From Argyresthia goedartella (Eukaryota > Arthropoda > Insecta > Lepidoptera > Argyresthiidae), in assembly GCA_949825045.1 (NCBI GenBank), contig OX463815.1:29999356-30063355 (forward strand): DNA of 64,000 nucleotides. Reading direction: 5' to 3'. Under the pieces are notes generated by a model. It was not told the origin of the DNA and did not search any database. It saw nothing but the letters and a program-made list of their open reading frames with translations. Below are positions 33,101 to 45,100 of this stretch, in pieces (position 1 is the first letter of the stretch; each line of letters starts with the position of its first letter). Position numbers and translations under genes: made by a program.

Positions 33101-36100
33101 ACGGCTTGACGGATTTTAACAAATGTCGTTGGATTCGTGGAGACCGTGAGAGTGGCATAGGCTATATAATTTTAGTGAAAAATGGGTTGTATTTTAGATC
33201 GTAAGTGTAGTTTACAAATTTATTGGTGGGGGCTACTTTCATACTCCATCATGTACGTAGCCAGTTGCACTCAATACACTGAAAAAAAACCCTTGTTATT
33301 CGTAGCTAAACTTTTGTCTACGTATAACATAGAAAAAGTGACCACAAAACTATAGCAATACGTAACCAAATCTAGTTTGGTTATTTTTTAACGAAACTGT
33401 TTTGTAATTAATGTTAACACTAGTTTGTTTAAGTCATACCAAGGTGCTTACTTAAAGGTAGGCCTACTTACATGCAGTTAGGAAGCCAATTGTTTGTTTA
33501 CTTCAGCCATTTTTTACAAAACAGTTTGACTGTTATTAACTAAACTAACGAGTTGTTTTAGCTGTTGTTTTGTTACTATAACCTGATATATTAGTTAATT
33601 TAGATAACTTGTTTTGTTAATTTTTACAAAACAGTTTGACTGTTAGTAACAAAACTTTGCTTGTTTTAGCTGTAGTAGTTTGTTTATATGGTATTTAGTA
33701 CTTCTGTAGTGTGTAGCCTAATTTATATTAGCTATCTTAACGTTTTAGCATGGCAATAAGCGGTAATTTCCCTTTTCTTAATATTTCAAGAATCGCCGAT
33801 TAGATTGACATTATTTTCAAATCAATCTAATCGGTGATTCTTGAAATATTAACAAATGGGAATTACCGCTTATTGCCATGCTAAAACGCTCAGACAGCTA
33901 ATATAAATTAGGCTACACACTACAGAAGTACTAAATACCATATAAACAAAAAACTACAGCTAAAACACACAAAAAAAAATTGTACTACCTATATAAAATT
34001 TAAAAGTAGGCAGATAAATAAAAGCAATTGTTTTACAAATGTAATTGTTGTATTGTTAGACTTCAGAAATTTTACAATGTAAGAACTATTATCACATAAA
34101 TCAAAATCTCAAAACAACGAGAATCTTTTTCCCAATGTCCCAGTGTCCTCCAGTGACTGTAGGCCATACTCGTACGTTGTAGAATTATTAGTACCCTGTG
34201 AGGCCTGTGATCTATTCGGCTCAGACGACTGATCTTCATATGTCTGAAACTGAGAAAACCATGTGATTAGGGCGTATCAATCTATTTCGGTTAGGTAACG
34301 ACGTAGTGGTAAGGAAATAGAGGTACCTATTGAATTACTGTTGATTGTTAAATATACTTCTATTTCTATAGCCATACTTTCCTCCCCCAGTAGGTAGGTT
34401 AGACACAGATGCAAGCTAGCGTTATTTATAGGTTTGGGTGCCGAGGTACTAACTTTTGGCGCGTTGGCACCATGCTGGCGCGGCAGGCACGTTATGCCTT
34501 TTTACCCCCAGATTGGCATAGCTTTAGATAATACTTACCTTTGAATTGAGTAAAATACACTTCCAGGCCCCACTGCTGCTGATAATCTTCGAGAGCATCT
34601 GGGCTCTGCTCGGCCATGGTTCTCTCACTCATTTTTAAGTAGGTAGCTGACTGAAATAAAGATTCTTCTTCTGATGAGAGAGACGACAAGCACAGAACTA
34701 TTTTACTTTGGGGTTTTATGAAAAACGGAGACCCGTCTTCACACAATTGTCCCGAGAGACGCAAGCGCAAGCAGCAAAATGAAAAGAAAATCAACGTGTT
34801 TGACATGGCGTGTCGCGTCGTCGCGTCGATCGTAGCAAAATGCAGTTTTTGAAATTTTTCGCTCTTGCACAGATTAATAAAGAGTTGCTCTTGTCACTGT
34901 GCCTCACGGTCGGATTTTGTTTGACAAGACTCCATTCAACTCGCGCGAGGACTGTTGGTAGTTCGTCACCCCGTAAACAAAAGTGTTTGGTTGTAAACAA
35001 TCAAAATACGGCTAGCAGTGGATAACGATATGTTTAGTTCAACATATTAGTTTGTTGTTAATTACATAAGTTTTGTTGAATTGCAGTTTTGTGTGTAAAA
35101 ATAACAAACTTAATGGAGATAATAGTAACAAGATGTTTGTTTAGTGTTTAACAATAATAATTGTTTGATAGTTCAGCAAGCCTTTAGTAACGAATAGTCT
35201 AAGAATTAGTATAAACTAAGTAAACATGTATTGTTGCAAGTTACCAATCCAATTTGTTTACTTCATTAAGGTTATACATGACTAAATCTTAGCTATTAAA
35301 CAACCGAACTGAAAATAACCAAACCAGTTTTGTGCTTCGTAAATAAACCACTTTAATTATTTCAAATTAAGTTTATTGACGACTAACTAAAGTATGGTTA
35401 AAAAGGCGATAACCGAAAAAGTTTTGTTATTAATTTTTTTCAGTGTAAGTGTGTATGTGGTATTGAAAGAAAGTGCTGTCGGGTTATTTGTTTTTATAAT
35501 GATTCCACTTGTTCATCCGATAAACATCAAGGGGTCGGAGGTGTGGGTCTGAAAAATAATTAAAAAAAAAACGCATATTTCCCGTGTCGCTTATCTACAG
35601 CTCATAGAGCCGCTAGTTTTAATGTCACAGTGGAGACATTCTTAGGAGTCGCATTTGACATCTGTCACCAGTATGGACAGAGCTTGGTGTCAGTCTTCTT
35701 CTCCTTGTTCCGCTTAGACCGACGCATTGCCCTGTCCCGACACTGTTGGCAGGAGCCAGATGCTATTTCTAAGATGCCTCCACGTTTCTAGCAGATACGG
35801 GGACAATACAATGAGAATCGTAATAAGTGACCGACACAATCGTTCATTTGACCCAGCACATAAGTGGCATCAGAAAGCATAAGTGATCTAGTTTAATTTT
35901 GCGTTGCCTTATATTTTAACGAATATAAATTGATACTGTTACTAGGGGACCTCTGGACTGGTACAGCAATAGGGTATTTGACTGCTAGTCAAAATAGATA
36001 CTTTTTAGGAACTGTCAAAACGGTACCTGAACACATAAAACAGCTACTAGTTAATAGGTTTAAGACGGATTTAAATGGCTAATGGATTTTAATGCCTCTT

Positions 36101-39100
36101 TAAATGGCTAATAATAAAATGTTTTTACAAAATAGATTAATTCCTTAATCATAAATGTAAAAAATTGATAGTTGATGTAGACATATATATCATTATTATT
36201 ATTATTTTTATAATGTTAAAGTATCAATTTTGTTAATGTATTATTGTTGTTTTTGCCCAAACTCAATATTTGCATGCTAAAATTAATAGCTGATAAGGTG
36301 TTCCTTAATATTATACCACCGCCTACTGTACTCTTATCTTAGCAAATAAACATCTTTATCTTTTATCTTGATCTTGTCTTTATCATAGTGGAATGCTGTC
36401 TTTTTTTACAAATGAGTTTATAAAATAAATACCGATTTGACAAGGTAATCTAATAAATCTAGAAACGTGCCTCAAGATGAAACTATTTCAACAAAAACGT
36501 TTGACAATATCAGAATTGTATATTTCCAGCAGTTGTATTTTATAAACTCATTGTTTTGTAAAAAAAGCCAGCATTCCACTTCAATGTTTAAGCCGAGGAC
36601 AATACGGTTATTGTCCTCGGCTTAAACATTGAATTTGAATTATCATATGCCGTACAAATATTTATTTACCTGAGCGAATAATGCAAAGATTACTTCTGAA
36701 CCTATGCATTTTGTTAAATCTATATCTACGACTAGATAGATTTCAAAGCAGTCATTTATACAACAGGTCTAACATAAATCGAGATTTCCTGGAGCACCCA
36801 TTACAAAATATGAAAATTGCGTTTGTAAACGAAACAGATTATATTGTTTGATTCCTGAAATAACTCCTGTGTTTATACGATACAAGCTGGTAAGCATATG
36901 GCAAAGACTTCGGCTCTGTCACTTATCCCCTATCAGTAGAGTTCAATATAGACATTTCCCGCGCAATAGATTTCAAAAGTATGAGTAATTTGCTTCAAAA
37001 CAAGACTTTGGATGTGATAAATAGCTGTGATTTCAATTCGTTGTCTCCACGTGTTCCGAAGATAGAAGACCTGAGACACCCAGATTACAGGAACTTAAGG
37101 TGCTATGAAAAAAAATGGGGATTTTTTCGAATCCATGGTGGAGTACCACCATGACGTCATCTACAGATTTGATTTTTGGGTTCACGTTTATTGAGTATTT
37201 GATTAAGGTTTTCACTAAAGGAAAACGCGATTGGTTGAAATTTTCTCGATATAATTTAATTACGAAAAAACCTCTAAATTGTTTTAATTTTTCCTGTAAT
37301 TCTGAAATCCTAACTAATTTCATTGTGGAACAGCGTTTAAAATGTAGATGTATTCGCAAAATCTCCTTAAAAAACTTTTTAACAAAATAGCGTAGTTTAT
37401 TTTTAAACAATTATTCTGTGGTTCAGCGCTACGTTTGTTCATTTTTTTCCCGATTCCATCCCTCTCACACTGCGGGTCTTTCCGCCTGGAGTAACGGGGG
37501 GGACCTTTGCACGGACGAGATTATTCTGATTTGAAACTACGTTAGAACGTAACGGACGCAGACTAATTATTTAGAAGGGAATTTAATAATATGTAAGAAT
37601 CTTTGTTGCTTGAGGCAATGTAAAAATATATTGATGTCAATTTATTATGAGGCTGCTACTATTTTCAACCTACGTACAGAGCCACAAACTTATCTGTAGA
37701 ACGGCGAAAGGGGAAACTACGGACGCCATTTTGAAAATGTCACTTCGCTGTCAGTTGTTGTTGTGTTGTGTTGTTCAGATGAGAGTCCATTAGTTTTTCT
37801 AATATTACAAGTATTTTGTTCGATAATCATGCCGAAAGCAATCAAAGGTGGTGTACGAAAAATTATTCTCAAAATGAAATTATTCTTTGATGCAGAAAAG
37901 CTGCAAAAAGCTCCAATAATAAAGCCGCTTCAGGCTAGTATTATCAGATTATTATTAATTAAATTCTCGACATCGTTTGATAATACTTTATTAACTAAAA
38001 CAGCTGTAGGTATTTATTACTTCCAATTTAATTTAGATTATATATAACCTGGTGCCCGCGACTTCGGCCGCCTAGAATTCGGTTACATTTTCTCAAATTT
38101 TATTACTCTAATAATGAGTTTATTGTTCTTTTAGGTATTCGTATATCAACAATTTATAAAATTGTTGCAGAAGGTAAGACCGCTGCAGACATGGGTACGA
38201 AAATAACCACACCAGGAAAATCGAGAAAAAGGACACGTGGCAAAATAGAAGTTGACAGTTTCGATCTAGGTTTGATCAAGCGAGAAGTGCATGAATTTTA
38301 TCCGATTAAAAGGGAATTACCAACGATTAATAAACTGCTTACTTTTCTAAAAGACGCAAGGTTCACAAAGCAATCGCAAGGTTTTAACCGAGCGCAATGA
38401 TATTTCTGCGTAGAGAGCTAAATATTTGCAAGAATGAAATAAAAACGCTTTATCAGCTAATCGTCGACCAGTTGTATACTCAGACGAGACTTATATACAC
38501 AGTCAGGTCATAAGTTCTGTCACACAATAAAAACTTTTGAATTTAGAACGCTGGCCACAAAAAAGTTTATTGAATTAGAATTTAGAATTTTTCATGAAAA
38601 TAAAAATGTGTACTTTTTAGAATTTTCCTCATTTTTAAATATGGAGTGGACACTTAAAGTAGACCGTGTCGCAGTTATTGCGTTGCATCGTTGCGGTTAC
38701 GCGCCAATTCATATTTTCGAATTACTGAAAATTTTTAATATAACCAAAAGATTCGTTTATCGTACCATAAAACGATACAATGAAGACTCTAGTGTATATG
38801 ACAGGTCAAGAAGTGGTCGCCCTCGCTCTGTGACTCCAGCAGTGATAAAAGCTGTGAAGGCGCGAATTCAAAGAAATCCCATACGTAAGCAGAAACTGTT
38901 GGCCCTTCAGATGGGGTTAAGCAGGACCACGGTGAAAAGGGTGTTAAATGAAGACTTAGGGCTTAGGGCATATCGAAGAAAAACAGGACATCGTTTGGAC
39001 GCTCGTTTAATGGACCTGAGACTGAAGAGATGCCGCGCTTTGTTGAAGCGGTACGCGGGAAAAAAGCATCGGGAAATTCTTTTTTCGGATGAAAAAAATT

Positions 39101-42100
39101 TCACCGTGGAAGAGAGCTACAACAAACAAAATGATAAGGTGTACGCACACAGCAGTGAAGAAGCGAGCAACCGTATTCCGCGTGTCCAACGAGGTCATTT
39201 TCCATCCTCGCTCATGGTTTGGTTGGGAGTCTCTTATTGGGGCTTAACTGAGGTACATTTTTGTGAGAAAGGCGTAAAAACGAATGCAGTTGTGTATCAA
39301 AATACAGTCCTCAAGAACCTTGTGGAACCTGTTTCTCATACCATGTTTAATAACAGGCACTGGGTATTCCAACAAGATTCTGCGCCAGCTCATAGAGCGA
39401 AAAGCACACAAGACTGGCTGGCGGCGCGTGAAATCGACTTCATCCGGCGCGAAGACTGGCCCTCCACAAGTCCAGATTTGAGTCCGTTAGATTACAAGAT
39501 ATGGCAACACTTGAAGGAAAAGGCCTGCTCAAAGCCTCATCCTGATTTGGAGTCACTCAATGCATTCTTGATTAAGGCAGCCGGCGATATTGACATGGAC
39601 CTCGTTCGTGCTGCGATAGACGACTGGCCGCGCAGAATAAAGGCCTGTATTCAAAATCGCGGGGGTCATTTTGAATAAACTTTATTACCATAAGAATCTA
39701 TGTTTTATTAAGTTCATTTTGCTATATAAATGTTTACATAAATAATAAACATGTCTAAATTATTTCATATTGCACATGTGACAGAACTTATGACCTGACT
39801 ATGTACATTCCTCATACACCACTGAAAATGCTGGCAAAGTCAAGAAATAGATGGAGTTCTAGAACCTGTATCTAAAGGGCAACGTTTTATTATTGTTCAT
39901 GCCGGGGGAGAAACGGGGTTTGTCCAAAACGCAGACCTTGTATTAAATCATATACCAAAAGTTGGGACTACCACGACGAAATGAATAACACAAACTTCAA
40001 AAAGTGGTTAACCGAAAAATTACTACCCAATCTTGAAGAACTATCTTTGGTAGTAATGGACAACGCTCCATACCATAGCATTCGGGTTAATAAGGCTCCA
40101 AGTACAAACACAAACAAACCCGAAATTCAAAAGTGGTTAAATGAGAATCGTTTCGAATTCTCATCAGAAATGACTAAACCACAGTTGCTGGAGATTGTCA
40201 AACGATACAAACCTGACCCTGTATATGAAGTTGATAATTTATTAGCACAACATGGTCACAAATGTTTACGGCTGCCACCCTATCGCTGTGACCTAAATCC
40301 TATTGAGATGGTATGGAGTTCAATGAAAAGGAGAGTAGCAGAAGTAAATATAGAGCACAAAAATGAAAATATGCCGAAACTAGTAACCGAAGCGTTCAGT
40401 TCTATTGATGCCTTAGAATGGAAAAAATATTGTGCACACGTGCATAAAATTGAAGAGGATTATCGCCAAAACGACGGATATTTAGATAAGCCCTTTATAG
40501 TCAATTTAGACAGTGGCTCTGATACCGGGAAATTAGTGGAATTTATCCACTCGAACATACATATGGCATTAGTGCACATACTTCGGCTTCATTAGATCAT
40601 AATTACTGTGTGAAAAGTTTTCAATAAAACGAAAATTTGAAATGCAATGTGTCAGCAACTATATTTTTATAAGCAATATTTATACTTAATCATTTGTCGA
40701 TCGTACGGTCTGGTCGAGTAGACCTCTTGTAAAATACGTATTTAGATGTTAAAAGTTGTGATAAGTGCCAAGTGCTTTATATTGTGGATTTTAGTTATTA
40801 ATAAATGTTATGTACATATGTATATTTTTTATTTGGCTAACAAAACGGCTATATTTATGTATCAATCCGAAAATCGCTAAAAATAATCGTGTTTTACATC
40901 CACTATTTGCACCGATTGCAGCAATTTATGTAGCATGTGGCACCCTTTTCGATGGTGGCGTCATCCCTTCATTCTACAGATAAGTTTGTCATACTGTACC
41001 CGACGACAAAGCGTGTGACCAAATAGTTTAGTTTTATTTTCTCATACTGTGACGCCTGTCAGTCAAAACATGTTACAAGCTAAGGTAAAGCTTGGGTATA
41101 GCAGTCCTGTCCTGTCAAATCCACACCAGTAGTTGCCACTTACAACGATGGACCATATGTGACAACGGGATTATGTTTATGACATAGTGTGGAGTTTTAT
41201 AACTGTATAAAAATCCACACTACGTCATAATAGTAGTTTATGTGACTGCTACAAAATGGAGGGCATTAGGCGAGTTTCATAATAATATCACTCGAGAGTT
41301 TTAATGCCTAATTATGTACAGTTACATACACTAGTTTATCTACACACATATCATAACCTCTCTTTGATGTGTTCAGGAACCGCTTGTTTGACCGGCATTG
41401 TGCATTGATCTTATCTCTGCAGTTGTTTAGCTTGTGTTGTTCTGTAGTACCAACTTCACAGACAAACTAAGGGCGGCACGCAGGCGGGCGTCGACGTTCG
41501 AAATTTGAATATAAAGAAAATTTACACATTATGGTCATAATGTACAAATTTTCAGATAAGAAATGAGTTTTTACCAAATAGTTTTACATTATGCTGGTCT
41601 TAACGTGCGGTTTTTAGACGCAGTAAAGAGGGTTTTTGATACGTGTGTAGATAAACATTTATATGACATGACATAAGACTGGACCTTTATACCTGTATTG
41701 TATACTTGCATCATGATTCAAATAAGAACGGAAAAGTAATGGAAAGTCATTTAATTTCCCATTTATTTAATCTGGCCTGTAATGCATTGTATAATATTAT
41801 GAAAAATAGTATTTAGAAAGATTTTCTTATTTTCTTTGATATAGCTGGTGTTCATAGTCGCTTTGGATATATAAGATAGAAAATTCGCCGGTGTTCTTGG
41901 GAGTTGTCGAAATTCTTCAGAGAATTAAGTGTTATTTCGCCTTACCACCTCACCTTACCACTACATTAATTTCCTAAATTAATTTAACCACAAACTCACA
42001 CCGCCTAGCGTTTACCTACGAATCTACGAATCTGAATAATTCCGAGAACTCAAGCGAAGAAAAGTTGGAAATCTGGGACATCGTGCTTCGTCATGGCATG

Positions 42101-45100
42101 ATACTTAAGAAGTATACCAACACTCGCTTTTGCGTGACAGGGAGCCAGCCCATTGCCACTGCTCTAGACATATACATCTCGCCTTTCTATTCTTTGAAAG
42201 TTACCAACTGTGCCAGTTCGGAAGGAGAGTTGAAGACATGATTTTTAAGATACCAAATATGTCTTCTGTTGAGCACATAATGAAATTACAAATACCACTT
42301 AAGGCAAGTGCGCTATTGATCCGACGCGTGAAGTGCTCTATTCTCGGTATATAGTCCACTTTTCCTCATGTCGGTAAAGGACTGTGTGACTAGACTAGCA
42401 GAAATGTGCGATACACTACTAACCCATATTTACAGCGCATATTATCTACGTTATTATTGGGAAATCTCGAGGCCACCTTGTTTCCAAGAAAGTGCTTTTA
42501 TAGCCATAGCCGCGGCGATGGCCTAAACTACCACGCAAATGGAATTACTATCTAATTATTAATTAACTGGTAGTTTAGATAACGATGATGATTCTTCAAA
42601 CATAAAACAAGGACCATACGTCCTACGCACTGCTTAAACTCTAAATTGTATTCTACATACATCCGATCACATTTCCAGATTCCATTTTTAAAAGTTCCTT
42701 ACTATACAGTCCGCCACCGCGATTTTTGCCTCTGAAGAACGTTGGTTGCAAGTAGTGAGACAGAGGGAGGCCACATTTAATTTAGAACCAAAGATATTTG
42801 GCGCGATCTGTGTACGTCATATCATACCCTTACATAAGCGTTTGCTCACAACATAACCTACACAAGCGGCAACCGTATAGATCAGCCCAGTTACGACTGG
42901 TGAGGGATGCCGTGTGGTCTGCGGAGTGTGTTCTCGCGCGGAGCGCGAGGACCACTACGGTTGCGGGGTCGAGGACTTATGGTTGCCTCATGCCCGCGGC
43001 GTCAACTCGGGGGGTAACGTCCCCCCCGGTCTTGGGTGGCCCCTACTTGTCAGGGGCCTCGCGTGGTCTTCGTTGCGCTGTGCTTTCGCCGTCTATTGGC
43101 ATACACTGGCGACAACGGTGCGGGAGCTTCTTCTTCTCCACTGTGCCGTGCTTTCGCCCTCTTCTGCGGGCTTACACTGGCGACAGTGGGATGTGCAGCA
43201 ACTCTCTTGGGAGTGGTCTGCCTTCAGGCGGACGTGCGTGATGTGGAGCAATGTCGTGGAGATGTGCGTGGCGGCTGTTGTCGGCGCAGTCGAACATGCG
43301 CCGTGCGAGCCGCGCGACGAATTTCTCCACGGTGGGGTGAGGGATGGTTGTGCTTCAAAGGCTTCTCTGTCCCCGACAATGCCGCGTTGACATCATTATC
43401 TGGGCCTGTAGGGCATTGTGACGATGTTTGCTGTACCTCTCAGGTAAACGTGCTTTGTTGTGGAAAGCCTATTTATAATCAGTCAGATCATCATTCGTTT
43501 GCACTTATTGCAACCCTTACATGTGTAAGCATACACATTACACAACCTGACCTACACTATGTCCGTTCCGTGGTGGGTGGCAGTAAAAATGCAAATGTAA
43601 CTTCTCCTAAACTAAAACCTTAATTTTAAACTATGAACAAAGTATCTTCCCCTTGATAAGGATTCATAATATTTGTATGTTTACTTAATATCCCTGTCTC
43701 GTTTATGTAACATACTACATAAAGTTTGTTTCTCTACACACGTATCATTAACCCTCTTTACTGCGTACAAAAACCGCACGTTACGATCAGCATAATGTTT
43801 AACTAATTGGTAAAAACTCATTTCTTATCTGAAAAATTACACATTTTTATACACATTATGACATTCAAATTTCGAACACCGACGCCGGCCTGCGTGCCGC
43901 CCCTACTTTGTTTGTGAAGTTGGTACTACTGTACAAGCTAAACAAGTGCAAAGGAATTATCAATGCCACCATGCCGGTCCAACATGCGGTTCCTGAACAC
44001 ATTAAAGAGAGCTTATGACATGTGTGTAGATAAACTAGTGTATGTAACTGTACATAATTAGGCATTAAAACTCTCGAGTGATATTATTATATACAAACCC
44101 ACTCTCGAGTATTAATGCCCTCCATTATGTAGCAGTCACATAAACTACTATTATCTACACACGTATCATAAACTCTCTTTGCTGCGTACAAAACAGCACG
44201 TTACGATCAGAATAATGTTAAACTACTTGGTAAAAACTGATTTCTTATCTGAAAAATTACACATAATGTGTAATTTTTCTACATATTATGATATTCAAAT
44301 TTCGAACGCCGACGCCCGCCTGCGTGCCGTCCCTAGTTTGTCTATGAAGTTGGTACTACAGAACAAGCTAAACAACTGCAAAGCTACAATGACGGTCAAA
44401 CATGCGGTTCCTGAACACATCAAAGAGAGCTTATAATATGTGTGTAGATATACTAGTGTATGTAACTGTACATAATTAGGCATTAAAACCCTCGAGTGAT
44501 ATTATTATGAAACTCGCCAAACCCACTCTCGAGTATTAATGCCCTCCATTATGTAGCAGTCACATAAACTACTATTTCGAGTGCCTCGCACACGGGAACG
44601 TAATTGTAAGAAAAAACCTCTTTTCGTTATTTCAAGATCTTGTTATGCCAATAATAGTTTCATAAGAAGTTGTAGACTATATAATGAAGATTTGTTGGAA
44701 GTAGATATTTTCAACACTTCAATTAATTTATTTAAGAATAAATTAATACGAAAGCTTTTTAATTGTCAATAAGTAGCTGCATTTTGCAACGTTTATTATT
44801 AATTTACTATACCTTGTTATTATTCGTATCTAACCGACACCAGTTTAGCTTATTGCCATTGTCAGGATGGCAGCATCTCTTTTGTCTCATTAAATATAAA
44901 ATACTAAATTAAATACAATTTAAATCCTTCTATAAATACTCATAAATAAGGTGAGATTCGTGTTGCATGTCGGCTGTCGTCAGTGTGTTCAATTGTTTGT
45001 TTAGGTTTGTGCAAATTGATTATTTTTATCATTTTATAAACATAATTAAGGAAACTGTAAGTATTCAATTAGAAATTGTCCAGCATGTCTTTATAGTCGT

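Larger units (their letters stand above)
33277..35445. mobile_element. 2.17-kb TA-flanked DNA transposon with exon-like content
   Basis: Ends are CACTGAAAAAAA (33277-33288) and TTTTTTTCAGTG (35434-35445), both flanked by TA (33275-33276, 35446-35447). A related repeat copy at 53070-53085 lacks the insertion and has a single TA, so the borders are well supported. Inside are subterminal repeats (TTTTTACAAAACAGTTTGAC at 33521 and 33624), a 304-bp fold-back (33663-33966) and, on the minus strand, one or two exon-like frames. No transposase was recognised, so movement would need a partner in trans. TA duplication points to the Tc1/mariner-type insertion mode, but the family is unknown. Confidence 0.75.
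37829..40591 (+). pseudogene. broken long-spacing DDE transposase, copy A
   Basis: Exon 1 starts at ATG 37829 (M-P-K-A-I-K-G-G) and likely splices from 38009 to 38135 (125-bp intron), giving [13 protein letters not shown], a helix-turn-helix. After an internal deletion near 38356 and a frameshift, S-D-E-T-Y-I-H carries the first catalytic Asp at about 38484; the maT element is inserted 3-4 codons later. Past it, [30 protein letters not shown] (second Asp) and [15 protein letters not shown] (Glu) follow. There are 81 residues between the second Asp and the Glu, far more than the usual 34-41. Dead copy. Confidence 0.8.
37677..40996 (+). mobile_element. Tc1/mariner-superfamily transposon with long D-E spacing, copy A (split by maT)
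   Basis: Ends CAGAGCCACAAACTTATCTG and, reversed, CAGTATGACAAACTTATCTG share ACAAACTTATCTGTAGAA; both flanks are TA (37675-37676, 40997-40998). Without the 1306-bp maT insert the element is about 2.0 kb, the size of copy B (58569-60664). The transposase has an intron. Together with copy B this fixes the borders well. Confidence 0.85.

Noticed and set aside
37033..37410. Open frames of 125 (minus) and 91 (plus) codons
   Set aside because: A+T-rich, mutually antisense, no motifs; they neighbour a dispersed repeat.
42798..43623. Three overlapping frames of 147-195 codons in the GC-rich island
   Set aside because: Several frames are open at once because stop codons are rare in GC-rich DNA; none shows a known motif or a start context.
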